The translations under genes and the position numbers were made by a program. A stretch of 64,000 bases of DNA from Streptomyces sp. Tue6028 (GTDB lineage Bacteria; Actinomycetota; Actinomycetes; Streptomycetales; Streptomycetaceae), in the NCBI RefSeq assembly GCF_002300165.1, contig NZ_MLCE01000029.1, positions 13,180 through 77,179 on the forward strand, written 5' to 3'. Shown piece by piece: positions 9,048 to 17,438 of this stretch (positions within the stretch are counted from its first letter, which is position 1; every line of letters begins with the position of its first letter). The notes beneath the pieces were generated by a model that did not search any database, had not been told where the DNA came from, and worked only from the letters and a program-made list of their open reading frames with translations.

Positions 9048-10493
9048 ATGACTTCCACCCACGCCTTCTGGCTCGCCGGCCGCCAGGCCACCGGTGAGAC
9101 CACGTTCGACGTCACCTCGCCGTGGGACGGCCGAGTCGTCGGACAGGTCAGCGTGCCGACCGAGGCACAGGTCGAGGAGGCGGTCGCCGCCGCGTACGCC
9201 GTGCGGGACGAGTTCGCCGCCACCCCGGCCCACGTGCGCGCCGCCGCCCTCGACCACGTCAGCAAGCGCCTGGTCGAGCGCACCGAGGAGATCGCGCAGC
9301 TCATCTCCGCCGAGAACGGCAAGCCGATCAAGTGGGCGCGCGGCGAGGTCGGCCGTGCGGTGTCGGTGTTCCGGTTCGCGGCCGAGGAGGCCCGCCGCTT
9401 CAACGGCGGCGAGGCCCAGCGCCTCGACACCGACCTCGGTGGCCAGGGGCGCCTCGCCCTCACCCGTCGCTTCCCCAAGGGCGTCGTCCTCGGCATCGCG
9501 CCGTTCAACTTCCCCCTGAACCTGTGCGCCCACAAGATCGCCCCGGCCATCGCCGCCGGCGCGCCGATCATCCTGAAGCCGGCGCCCGCGACCCCGCTGT
9601 CCGGCCTGATCATCGGTGACCTGCTCGCCGAGACGGAGCTCCCGGCCGGTTCCTGGAGCATCCTGCCGGTGTCGAACGAGCGGATGCCCGCGCTGGTCCA
9701 GGACGAGCGCCTGCCCGTCATCTCGTTCACCGGCTCCGAGAAGGTCGGTTACGCGATCATGGACTCGGTGCCGCGCAAGCACTGCACCCTGGAGCTCGGT
9801 GGCAACGGCGCGGCCGTCGTCCTGGCCGACTTCGCGAGCGACGAGGACCTCGACTGGGCCGCGACCCGCATCGCGACCTTCTCGAACTACCAGGGCGGCC
9901 AGTCCTGCATCTCCGTGCAGCGCGTGATCGCCGACGCGTCGGTGTACGACCGGCTCCTGCCCCGCATCGTCGCCGCCGTCGAAGGCCAGGTCACCGGTGA
10001 CCCCTCCGACGACAAGACCGACGTCGGCCCGCTGGTCAGCGAGGACGCGGCCAAGCGTGTCGAGGCGTGGGTGGACGAGGCCGCCGCGGCCGGCGCCCGT
10101 GTGCTGACCGGCGGCAAGCGGGACGGTGCCTCCTACGCGCCGACCGTGCTCGCCGACGTGCCGGCGGACACCACGATCTCCTGCGAGGAGGTCTTCGGCC
10201 CCGTCCTCACCGTGCGCAAGGTGGACGGCGAGGCCGCTGCCTTCGCCGCGGTCAACGACTCCAAGTACGGTCTCCAGGCGGGTGTGTTCACGCACGACCT
10301 GCAGACGGCCTTCCGCGCCCACCGTGCGCTGGAGGTGGGCGGCGTCATCGTCGGTGACGTGCCGTCCTACCGCGCCGACCAGATGCCGTACGGCGGTGTG
10401 AAGCAGTCCGGCGTGGGCCGCGAGGGTGTGCGCTTCGCGATGGACGACTACACCTACGAGCGCGTGATGGTTCTGACGGGCCTCGCCCTCTGA
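9048..10493 (+). CDS. NAD(P)-dependent aldehyde dehydrogenase, probable succinate-semialdehyde dehydrogenase
   Basis: Cytoplasmic aldehyde dehydrogenase of 481 residues that oxidises an aldehyde to the acid. With gabT close by, succinate semialdehyde is the likely substrate, closing the GABA shunt to succinate. The catalytic residues are in place: general base E249 in LELGGNGAAVV and nucleophile C287 in GGQSCISVQ. The cofactor-binding region APFNFPLNL and FTGSEKVG is typical. The ATG at 9048 (product MTSTHAFWLAGRQ) is chosen because the family alignment begins there; upstream in-frame sequence runs into an intergenic repeat. Exact substrate remains unproven, since other ALDH clades share this signature. 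A strong hairpin follows the stop. Confidence 0.88.
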   Translation: MTSTHAFWLAGRQATGETTFDVTSPWDGRVVGQVSVPTEAQVEEAVAAAYAVRDEFAATPAHVRAAALDHVSKRLVERTEEIAQLISAENGKPIKWARGEVGRAVSVFRFAAEEARRFNGGEAQRLDTDLGGQGRLALTRRFPKGVVLGIAPFNFPLNLCAHKIAPAIAAGAPIILKPAPATPLSGLIIGDLLAETELPAGSWSILPVSNERMPALVQDERLPVISFTGSEKVGYAIMDSVPRKHCTLELGGNGAAVVLADFASDEDLDWAATRIATFSNYQGGQSCISVQRVIADASVYDRLLPRIVAAVEGQVTGDPSDDKTDVGPLVSEDAAKRVEAWVDEAAAAGARVLTGGKRDGASYAPTVLADVPADTTISCEEVFGPVLTVRKVDGEAAAFAAVNDSKYGLQAGVFTHDLQTAFRAHRALEVGGVIVGDVPSYRADQMPYGGVKQSGVGREGVRFAMDDYTYERVMVLTGLAL

Positions 10494-10507
10494 CCCACAC
10501 GTCCCGA

Positions 10508-10550
10508 GCCGACGGCCGGAGCCCGCTGTGCGGGGGCTCCGGCCGTCGGC
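10508..10550 (+). terminator. Hairpin terminator after the aldehyde dehydrogenase gene
   Basis: A 17-base perfect stem (10508-10524 paired with 10534-10550) with a nine-base loop starts 14 bases after the stop codon. There is no T-run, as usual for Streptomyces terminators. Confidence 0.8.
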
Positions 10551-10713
10551 GTATGCCCGCACGTCGTGACGTGGAGACGGCCGGCCCCGGGTGCCGCGGC
10601 GGGGGGAATCGGCAACAGGGCGCGGTGGCGCGGTCCGGCTCGTAGGCTGAGGGCGCCTGGCACGGTCGCGTGCCCTCGGACGGAGATCAACCGATCGCAT
10701 CACAGGAGGAACC

Positions 10714-11160
10714 GTGGCCGGTCAGTTCGAGGCGACAACCGAGGTCGACCGCCCCATCGACGAGGTCTTCGCGTTTCTCGCCGCGGGCACGAACGACCCC
10801 CGGTTCAGCCCCCGGGTGCAGAAGATCACGAAGAATCCGGAGGGCCCCACGGCCGTGGGCACGGTCTTCACCAGCACGGTCAAGGACGCCGGCATGAAGA
10901 CGGGCCGGCAGTTCCGGATCACCGAGTTCGAGGCGCCCCACCGGATCCGCTGGGCGGAGGTCTCGAAGAACGTCGTGACGGCCGACGAGGGCGGCTACGA
11001 CCTGGAGTCCACCGGTGAGGGCACGACGCGCGTCAGGATCTTCAACGTCCTCGAAGGCCATGGCATCGGCAAGCTCCTGGTCGGGTTCGCGCTGAGCGCG
11101 GCGCGCAAGGACGCGGACGCCTTCGGCCGGCGCATCAAGGCGGCGGTGGAGGCCTCCTGA
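10714..11160 (+). CDS. SRPBCC (START/Bet v1-like) family protein
   Basis: Small cytoplasmic protein of 148 residues with the SRPBCC helix-grip fold, a hydrophobic cavity used by relatives for binding lipids, polyketides or other apolar ligands. The pattern is that of the polyketide-cyclase-like group: opening strand FEATTEVDRPIDEVFAFL, central strands RQFRITEFEAPHRIRW, and a long amphipathic C-terminal helix. The GTG start has an ideal AGGAGG six bases upstream. It appears to be monocistronic: a terminator precedes its promoter region and the next gene converges. No specific ligand or pathway can be named from sequence or context. Confidence 0.85.
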   Translation: MAGQFEATTEVDRPIDEVFAFLAAGTNDPRFSPRVQKITKNPEGPTAVGTVFTSTVKDAGMKTGRQFRITEFEAPHRIRWAEVSKNVVTADEGGYDLESTGEGTTRVRIFNVLEGHGIGKLLVGFALSAARKDADAFGRRIKAAVEAS

Positions 11161-11290
11161 GGCGGGCCCGGCCCCGCCGGCAGCCGCCCCAGCCCCCGGT
11201 GCCCCGGCCGACGACGGCCGGGTGCGCGCGTGCGTCCCGTAGCCCGAAGGCCCGGCACCGGCGGTGCTTCCGCGTGCCGCACTCCGTGCC

Positions 11291-11411
11291 GTACGCGGAC
11301 AGTGCACGCTCCCGGTGCCTCGCTCGCGCGGACGCGCCCCGCCCCGTACGCGGAAAGGGCCCGCTCCCGATGCCTCACCCGTGCCGGACCGGCCCCGCCC
11401 CTGCTCCGAAA
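11291..11411. repeat. Degenerate direct repeats, period about 55 bases
   Basis: The 305-base gap between the SRPBCC and GH3 genes holds GTACGCGG at 11291 and again at 11346, with similar flanking C-rich sequence, and a third, weaker copy (CCGAAAAGGGC, from about 11406). The copies are too diverged to be a recent duplication. No gene is supported here. Confidence 0.4.
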
Positions 11412-11445
11412 AGGGCCCGGCACCCGTGTCCCGGTGCCGGGCCCT
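11412..11445. terminator. Hairpin terminator between convergent SRPBCC and GH3 genes
   Basis: A 13-base perfect stem (11412-11424 with 11433-11445) and eight-base loop lie 21 bases beyond the GH3 stop. It can serve either strand. Confidence 0.75.
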
Positions 11446-11465
11446 CCGTCGGCTTCCGCGGACCC

Positions 11466-14309
11466 TCAACCGGAGAAGCCGACGTGCGCGAGCCGCAGCG
11501 GCCCGCGCAGCCTGAGGTGGACGTCGCGCACGCCGTCGGCCGTGACGGCGGCGCCGAGCCTCGCGTAGTCGTACGGCCCCTTCGTCGCGGTGACGGTCAG
11601 CGCGACGTACGACCGGCCGCCGTCCAGCGACAGTTCCACGACGCCCTCGCCCGCCGCCTCGACGGACACGTCCGTGACCCCGGTGCCGAAGTCGCATGCG
11701 GTGAAGACGAGTTCGGCCGTTCTGCCGTCCACCGGTGACACCGCGTCCCCCTCCGTCCGCGTACGGTCGACCAGGACGGCCCCCCGTTGTTCGTCGAAGT
11801 CGGCCGCGTCCAGGCCGTGTTCCAGGACGCGGCGGGGCGCGGCCGGTTCACCGTCGAGCTCGACCGTCGTACGGAGCCGCACGTCCTCGCTGGACGCACC
11901 GGCGAGCAGTTCGTACCCGCCCGGTTCCAGGCGTGGCCGGCTGAGTGCCACGTCCCAGAACTCGAAGGCGGAGCGAGGGACTTCGAAGGAGAGTTCCGCC
12001 GAGGCGCCGGGTGCGAGGCGGAAGCGGCGGTGCGCCGCCAGTTCGCGTCGGGGACGCGGCACCGAAGGGGCGACGGCGCGCACGTAGAGCTGGGCCACCT
12101 CGTCGGCGGTGGTCCCGCCGGTGTTGGTGACGCTGAACGAGACCGTCAGCCCGCCCGGGTGTCTGCGGACCCGGAGATCCGCGTAGGCGAACGACGCGTA
12201 CGACAGGCCGTGTCCGAAGGGGAACAGCGGCGTGCCCTCGAAGTACAGGTAGGTCTGGCGGCCGCCGATCACGTCGTAGTCGAGGAGGTCGGGCAGGTCG
12301 TCGTCGAAGGCGTACCAGGTCTGCGGGAGACGGCCCGCGGGCGAGACGTCCCCGGCGAGGGTACGGGCCAGGGCCGTGCCCGCGGCCTGTCCGCCGTGCG
12401 CGGTCCACAGGACGGCCGGCAGCCCGGCGACGTCGACCGCGTACGGGTACGCGGACACCAGGACGAGGGCCGTGGCCGGGTTGGCGGCGCGCGTGGCGCG
12501 CAGCAGCCGCTCCTGGTGCGCGGGCAGCCGCAGGGTCGTGCGGTCCTCCGTCTCGCGGCCGTTGATGTGCGGGTCGTTGCCCGCGACGACGAGGACGACG
12601 TCCGCGGAGGCCGCCGCGCGCGCCACGGCGTCCGCGCCCCGCTCGGTGAAGTCGAGGAAGAGGACCGCCGGGTTGTCCGCGGCAACCTTCACGCCGTCGG
12701 CGGCGACCGTGACGTACCTGCCCGTCCCCAGGTGCTTCAGGAGGTGGCCGTTCTCGTGGGACTGAGAGGGTTCCAGGCGGAAGGTCTCCTGGACGACCCA
12801 GCCGCCGGGCCGGTCGGCGGAGGCGCGCACGAAGCCGTCCTCGGCGACCGACAGGTAGCGGCCGTCCGGGGCGCGCAGGGTCAGTACGCCCTCGCCCCAG
12901 TCGATCAGCGCGAACTCGGTGCCGGGCCCGTCGGCGGTGAGCGGGGGCAGGTCGGTGCGACCGGACAGCAGGGCCGGGTCCAGGGCGCCGACGGCGCCGC
13001 GTACCTCGTCCGCGGCGCTGTCGGTGGCGGGCACCGACAGATGCGTGCCCTGTGTGGTCCGCAGGCGGACCCGGTCCACGCCTTCGGCGAAGTCCACGCG
13101 GTCGGCTCCGAACCGCTCGTACAGCCCCTCCAGCGGCGTCGAGCGGTGGATGAGCGTGCCGCTGTACCAGTCGAGCTTGCACTCGTCGGCGAGGAGCCCG
13201 ACGACGGCGACGCGGACGTCCGGGCCGAGCGGCAGCAGCCCGTCGTTCTTGAGCAGGACGATCGCCTGTTCGGCGGCCTCCTGGGCGAGCGCGCGGTGGG
13301 CCGGGGTGTCGAAGTCCTCGGTGCCGGCGTACGGGTCGGACTCGGGGTCGAACTCGCCCAGCCGGAAGCGGACGTCCAGCTGGCGGCGGACCGCGGTGTC
13401 GATGTCGGCCTCGCTCAACAGCCCCTGGACGAGGGCACCCTGGACACGGCCGACGATCTGCGAGCTGTCCGTGCCGTGGTCCGTGAAGCTGTCGACGCCG
13501 GCCAGGACGGCGGCGGCGGTCGCCTCCTCGTGGGTGTCGAAGTAGTGCTCGGACTCGACCAGGTTGGAGGGGGCGCCCGCGTCCGAGCAGACCAGCAGCT
13601 CCTGGTCGGTCCAGGTGCGCAACTGCTCACGCAGGTACGGCGAGACGTGGTTGGGGCGGCCGTTGACCAGGTTGTACGCCGGCATCACCCCGGCCACCGC
13701 GCCCGCCTCGACGGTCGCGCGGAACGCGGGCAGGTCGTACTCGTGCAGCACGCGCGGGCGCACCGAGGACGACGTGGTGTCGCGTCGCGTCTCGTTGTTG
13801 TGCGCGAGCCAGTGCTTGAGGACGGGCGCCGTGCGCCAGTACAGCGGGTGGTCGCCGCGCAGGCCCCGTGTGTACGCCGTGGCGATGGCGGAGGTGAGCC
13901 GCGGGTCCTCCGAGTAGCCCTCCTCGTTGCGTCCCCACAGCGGGTGGCGCAGCAGATTGACGGTGGGGGACCAGACGTTGAGGCCGACGCGGTCGTCGTG
14001 GGCACGCATGGCGCGGGCCTCCGTCGAGACCGCTTCGCCGACCCGGCGCACGAGGTCGTCGTTCCAGGTCGCGCCGAGCCCCACGGCCTGCGGGAACACG
14101 GTCGCGGGGCCCATCCAGGCCACTCCGTGCAGGGCCTCCTGCCCGGTCCGGAAGGCGGCGATGCCGAGCCGTTCCACGGCGGGCGTCAACTGGTGCAGGA
14201 ACGCGATGCGTTCGTCGAGGGTGAGCCGCGCCAACAGGTCGTCGATGCGCTTCGCGAACGGCAGTCGCGGATCACGGAAAGGCGGCGTAGGAGGCGTCTG
14301 TGCGGTCAC
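11466..14309 (-). CDS. GH3 glycosidase with an internal beta-rich insertion
   Basis: Exo-acting glycoside hydrolase of family 3, 947 residues, probably a beta-glucosidase (or xylosidase) that trims imported oligosaccharides. The N-terminal barrel (about 10-330) includes the substrate-site KH motif (VLKHWLAHNN) and the nucleophile D243 in LLVCSDAGAP. Here the usual SDW is SDA. The C-terminal alpha/beta sandwich begins near 350 (EQAIVLLKNDGLLPL) and is interrupted at about 405-545 by a beta-rich segment with repeats such as GRYLSVAEDG and GRYVTVAADG, resembling fascin/actin-crosslinking folds. A fibronectin III-like domain follows. No signal peptide is seen, so it is likely cytoplasmic. The GTG start has AAAGGGA upstream. 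It diverges from the sugar-transport operon across two operator palindromes. Confidence 0.9.
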   Translation of the reverse strand: MTAQTPPTPPFRDPRLPFAKRIDDLLARLTLDERIAFLHQLTPAVERLGIAAFRTGQEALHGVAWMGPATVFPQAVGLGATWNDDLVRRVGEAVSTEARAMRAHDDRVGLNVWSPTVNLLRHPLWGRNEEGYSEDPRLTSAIATAYTRGLRGDHPLYWRTAPVLKHWLAHNNETRRDTTSSSVRPRVLHEYDLPAFRATVEAGAVAGVMPAYNLVNGRPNHVSPYLREQLRTWTDQELLVCSDAGAPSNLVESEHYFDTHEEATAAAVLAGVDSFTDHGTDSSQIVGRVQGALVQGLLSEADIDTAVRRQLDVRFRLGEFDPESDPYAGTEDFDTPAHRALAQEAAEQAIVLLKNDGLLPLGPDVRVAVVGLLADECKLDWYSGTLIHRSTPLEGLYERFGADRVDFAEGVDRVRLRTTQGTHLSVPATDSAADEVRGAVGALDPALLSGRTDLPPLTADGPGTEFALIDWGEGVLTLRAPDGRYLSVAEDGFVRASADRPGGWVVQETFRLEPSQSHENGHLLKHLGTGRYVTVAADGVKVAADNPAVLFLDFTERGADAVARAAASADVVLVVAGNDPHINGRETEDRTTLRLPAHQERLLRATRAANPATALVLVSAYPYAVDVAGLPAVLWTAHGGQAAGTALARTLAGDVSPAGRLPQTWYAFDDDLPDLLDYDVIGGRQTYLYFEGTPLFPFGHGLSYASFAYADLRVRRHPGGLTVSFSVTNTGGTTADEVAQLYVRAVAPSVPRPRRELAAHRRFRLAPGASAELSFEVPRSAFEFWDVALSRPRLEPGGYELLAGASSEDVRLRTTVELDGEPAAPRRVLEHGLDAADFDEQRGAVLVDRTRTEGDAVSPVDGRTAELVFTACDFGTGVTDVSVEAAGEGVVELSLDGGRSYVALTVTATKGPYDYARLGAAVTADGVRDVHLRLRGPLRLAHVGFSG

Positions 14310-14345
14310 TTGGTGATCCCTTTGCGACGGAGCGACGAGGAGCTT

Positions 14346-14359
14346 TCGAAGCGCTTCGA
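14346..14359. promoter_or_regulatory. Putative LacI-family operator 1
   Basis: TCGAAGCGCTTCGA is a perfect 14-base palindrome with the central GCGC typical of LacI-family sites. It lies 36 bases upstream of the GH3 GTG, on the GH3 side of the divergent region. The same sequence occurs at 14528 and upstream of the local LacI gene. Confidence 0.85.
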
Positions 14360-14527
14360 TGCTGATTCGGTCGAGGGGCAGGTGTCAAGACACCCCGGTG
14401 CAACAACTCCGTTTCCTCGGTGTGATGTCAAGTGCCAGAAGGGGGGCGCGGATTGGTCCACACCTCCGAGGAATCTTGGAAACGACTCTTGTGCGCCCCC
14501 AGGTGTTCACTTAACCTCGCAGCAACA

Positions 14528-14541
14528 TCGAAGCGCTTCGA
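14528..14541. promoter_or_regulatory. Putative LacI-family operator 2
   Basis: An identical TCGAAGCGCTTCGA palindrome, 130 bases before the ATG of the binding-protein gene and 182 bases from operator 1. Two sites in a divergent control region could each block one promoter or hold a loop. The rest of the 361-base gap 14310-14670 shows no gene. Confidence 0.85.
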
Positions 14542-14670
14542 CTGGCGGGACTGCCGCTCAGGAGTCCGCATCTCCGAGGACCGCTTCAGCTCAGCCAGTT
14601 CCACTCAAGACACCGCAGCCGACGGCTCCACCGCCGGGTGTCCTGCTGTGCGCCACGAAGGGTTGACGCA

Positions 14671-16347
14671 ATGACGCCGAACTCCGCCACCTCCGCTCCC
14701 AGTCGGAGAAGCTTCCTCGCCTCCACGGCGGTCGCCGCGGCCGCCGTGGCCGGCGGCATGCCGCTGCTCACCGCCTGCGGCGGGCAGGACGGCAACAAGG
14801 AGGGCACGACCTCCGGCAAGGACGCCCAGAAGATCCTTCCGGCCTTCGTGGCGTCGAGCGTCGTGACGCCCGACATTCCGGCGAAGAACGGTTCGGCGGC
14901 GGGGTTCACCCAGGCGATCGCCCTGGACGGGCTGAAGTCGTCGGTGCCGAAGAAGCTCGGCAGCGGCGGCAAGTTGAAGGTCATGGCGCCCCTGTGGGGC
15001 ACCCCGCCGTCCAACGGCAACGCCTACTACAAGGCCATGAACGAGGCCGTCGGCGTCGACGTGACCTGGCAGAACCAGGACGGCAACACCTACGACGAGA
15101 AGCTGGGCGCGGTCCTCGCCTCCAGCGACATCCCGGACGTGGTGGTCGTACCGGGCTGGAACCTGATGGGCAAGATCCCCAGCGCCGTCAACGCCAAGTT
15201 CGCCGACCTCGGCCCGTACCTGTCGGGCGACAAGGTCAAGGACTACCCGAACCTCGCGGCCGTGCCCACCGACGCCTGGCAGCGCGCCATCTTCGGCGGG
15301 AAGCTGCGCGCGATCCCGATGCCCGCCTCGTACGTCAACAACATCGCGCCCTTCTACCGCAAGGACCTCTTCGCCAAGAAGGGGTACCAACTCCCCAAGA
15401 GCGCGGACGAGTTCCTCTCCTGGGCCAAGGACGCGACGAGCGCCAAGGCGAAGGTGTGGGCCTGCGACGACCTGAAGTGGACCGCCTTCAACATGTTCGG
15501 CGTGCTGTCCGGCAGCGACAAGGCGCTGTGGTGGAACCTCGACGGCGGCAAGCTGATCAACCGCATCGAGACCGACGAGTACCTCGAAGCCCTGGAGTGG
15601 ACCCGCAAGCTCTACGCGGCCGGCGTGGTCCACCCCGACGCCAAGGCCGTCAAGGGCGACGCGTCCAACCGGTTCGGCGCCGGACAGGTGCTCGTCTTCA
15701 ACGGCGACCTGTCCTACTGGTACGGCAAGACCGCCGAACAGCGCACCCAGAACGCCGACTTCGAGATGGCCGCGTTCGACATCTTCGGCCACGACGGCGG
15801 CGACCCCGCCCTGTGGGCCGTCCAGCCCGCCAACATCTTCACCTTCGTCAACAAGAAGGCGTCCGAGCAGCAGATCAAGGACTTCCTCGCGCTGGCCAAC
15901 TTCTGTGCCGCCCCGTTCGGCACCAAGGAGCGCATGCTCACCGACTACGGGGTCGAGGGCGCCGACTTCGAGCTCAAGAAGGGGCTGCCCACCAAGACCA
16001 CGCAGGGCACCAACGAGGTCAACGGCGCCTACGACTACACCGGCGACCCGGCCGCCTACCTCGCCCACCCCGACCTGCCCGAGATCGCCAGGCTCCAGGT
16101 CGAGTGGCAGCAGCGCATGGGCGCCTTCACCAAGAAGTCGTCCTTCTACGGCCTGACCGTCACCGAGCCCAACCGGTGGACCAACCTCGCCAACGACTTC
16201 GAGCAGCTCGAGGACGACATCGTGCGCGGCCGCAAGAAGATCGCCGACATGCAGCAGGCGGTCTCCGACTGGAAGCAGAAGGGCGGCGACGGCCTGCGCG
16301 CCTGGTACAAGAAGCTGCTCGACGACAACGGCTCCGCGGCCAAGTGA
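14671..16347 (+). CDS. Sugar ABC transporter substrate-binding lipoprotein (LplA type)
   Basis: Extracytoplasmic binding protein, 558 residues, that captures an oligosaccharide for import. The N-terminus has a twin-arginine motif (SRRSFLA, residues 11-17), a hydrophobic stretch and a lipobox PLLTAC with lipidated C36. The body matches the long LplA-like class of carbohydrate-binding proteins (LASSDIPDVVVV; later WTRKLYAAGVVHPDA). These are larger than the usual 420-residue sugar-binding proteins and tend to bind longer or branched glycans. The ATG at 14671 gives a proper signal; an upstream GTG at 14638 would bury it. It heads a transport and hydrolase operon, with a LacI-type operator 130 bases upstream. 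I infer xyloglucan oligosaccharides as cargo from the neighbouring enzymes. Confidence 0.92.
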   Translation: MTPNSATSAPSRRSFLASTAVAAAAVAGGMPLLTACGGQDGNKEGTTSGKDAQKILPAFVASSVVTPDIPAKNGSAAGFTQAIALDGLKSSVPKKLGSGGKLKVMAPLWGTPPSNGNAYYKAMNEAVGVDVTWQNQDGNTYDEKLGAVLASSDIPDVVVVPGWNLMGKIPSAVNAKFADLGPYLSGDKVKDYPNLAAVPTDAWQRAIFGGKLRAIPMPASYVNNIAPFYRKDLFAKKGYQLPKSADEFLSWAKDATSAKAKVWACDDLKWTAFNMFGVLSGSDKALWWNLDGGKLINRIETDEYLEALEWTRKLYAAGVVHPDAKAVKGDASNRFGAGQVLVFNGDLSYWYGKTAEQRTQNADFEMAAFDIFGHDGGDPALWAVQPANIFTFVNKKASEQQIKDFLALANFCAAPFGTKERMLTDYGVEGADFELKKGLPTKTTQGTNEVNGAYDYTGDPAAYLAHPDLPEIARLQVEWQQRMGAFTKKSSFYGLTVTEPNRWTNLANDFEQLEDDIVRGRKKIADMQQAVSDWKQKGGDGLRAWYKKLLDDNGSAAK

Positions 16348-16373
16348 CCCAGGGCTGAGGCAAGGAGGAGGCC

Positions 16374-17438
16374 GTGTCGCACAGCACGGTGCCCCGGAGC
16401 AGGGCCGAGGCGAAGACGGGCGGGCGGACGCCGGGCGCGGACGCGCCCGGCGGGAGCGCCGGGAAGGCGGCCGCGAGACGCGCGGCGAGGCGGGCGGGGC
16501 GGCGCACCGGCCGGCTGGACCTGCGACTGCGGTTCAGACGCGACCGCACCCTGATCCTGATGACGCTGCCGGCGGTCGCGCTGATCCTCGTCTTCACCTA
16601 CATACCGGTGCTCGGCAACGTCGTCGCCTTCCAGGACTACGACCCGTATCTGAGCGACAACGGCTTCGTCGCCATGCTCCAGAGCCCCTGGGTCGGCTTC
16701 GAGAACTTCCAGCGGATCTTCGAGGACTCGGCGTTCTGGCACGCGGTGCAGAACACCTTCGTGCTGTTCTTCCTCCAGCTGGTGCTCTACTTCCCGATCC
16801 CGATCCTGCTCGCGCTGCTCATCAACAGCGTGGTCAGGCCCCGGGTCCGGGCGGTCGCCCAGGCGATCATGTATCTCCCGCACTTCTTCTCGTGGGTCCT
16901 CGTCGTCACCGTCTTCCAGCAGATCTTCGGCGGCGCGGGCATCATCGCGCAGACCCTGCGCCAGCACGGGCACAAGGGCATCGACCTGATGACCGACCCG
17001 GGGATCTTCAAGTTCCTGGTGACGGCCGAGGGCGTCTGGAAGGACGCGGGCTGGGGCATCATCGTCTTCCTCGCCGCCCTCTCGTCCGTGTCGAACGACC
17101 TGTACGAGGCCGCCGCGATGGACGGCGCCGGACGATGGCGGCGGATGTGGCACGTCACGCTGCCCGCCCTGCGCCCGGTGATCGCCCTGCTGCTGGTGCT
17201 CCGCGTCGGTGACGCGCTGACGGTCGGGTTCGAGCAACTGCTGCTCCAGCGCGACTCCGTGGGCCCCGGGGCCTCCGAGGTCCTCGACACCTACGTGTGG
17301 TGGAACGGCATCCGCAACCAGGACTTCGGGTACGCCGCTGCCGCCGGCCTCGTCAAGGGGGTCGTGGGCCTCGGACTCGTGCTGACCGCCAACAAGGTCG
17401 CCCATCTCATGGGTGAGCAGGGGGTGTACAAGAAATGA
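16374..17438 (+). CDS. Sugar ABC transporter permease (LplB type)
   Basis: Inner-membrane permease of the carbohydrate CUT1 class, 354 residues. A basic N-terminal extension of about 60 residues precedes six expected membrane segments. The first opens at TLILMTLPAVALILVF, and the cytoplasmic EAA loop reads YEAAAMDGAGRWRRMWHVTLP, the contact site for the ATPase. The GTG start follows a strong AAGGAGGAGG. It begins 26 bases after the binding-protein gene and its stop overlaps the next permease start (ATGA), so the three are co-translated. No ATPase gene is present in the cluster. In Streptomyces such importers usually borrow the shared ATPase MsiK, encoded elsewhere. Confidence 0.93.
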   Translation: MSHSTVPRSRAEAKTGGRTPGADAPGGSAGKAAARRAARRAGRRTGRLDLRLRFRRDRTLILMTLPAVALILVFTYIPVLGNVVAFQDYDPYLSDNGFVAMLQSPWVGFENFQRIFEDSAFWHAVQNTFVLFFLQLVLYFPIPILLALLINSVVRPRVRAVAQAIMYLPHFFSWVLVVTVFQQIFGGAGIIAQTLRQHGHKGIDLMTDPGIFKFLVTAEGVWKDAGWGIIVFLAALSSVSNDLYEAAAMDGAGRWRRMWHVTLPALRPVIALLLVLRVGDALTVGFEQLLLQRDSVGPGASEVLDTYVWWNGIRNQDFGYAAAAGLVKGVVGLGLVLTANKVAHLMGEQGVYKK

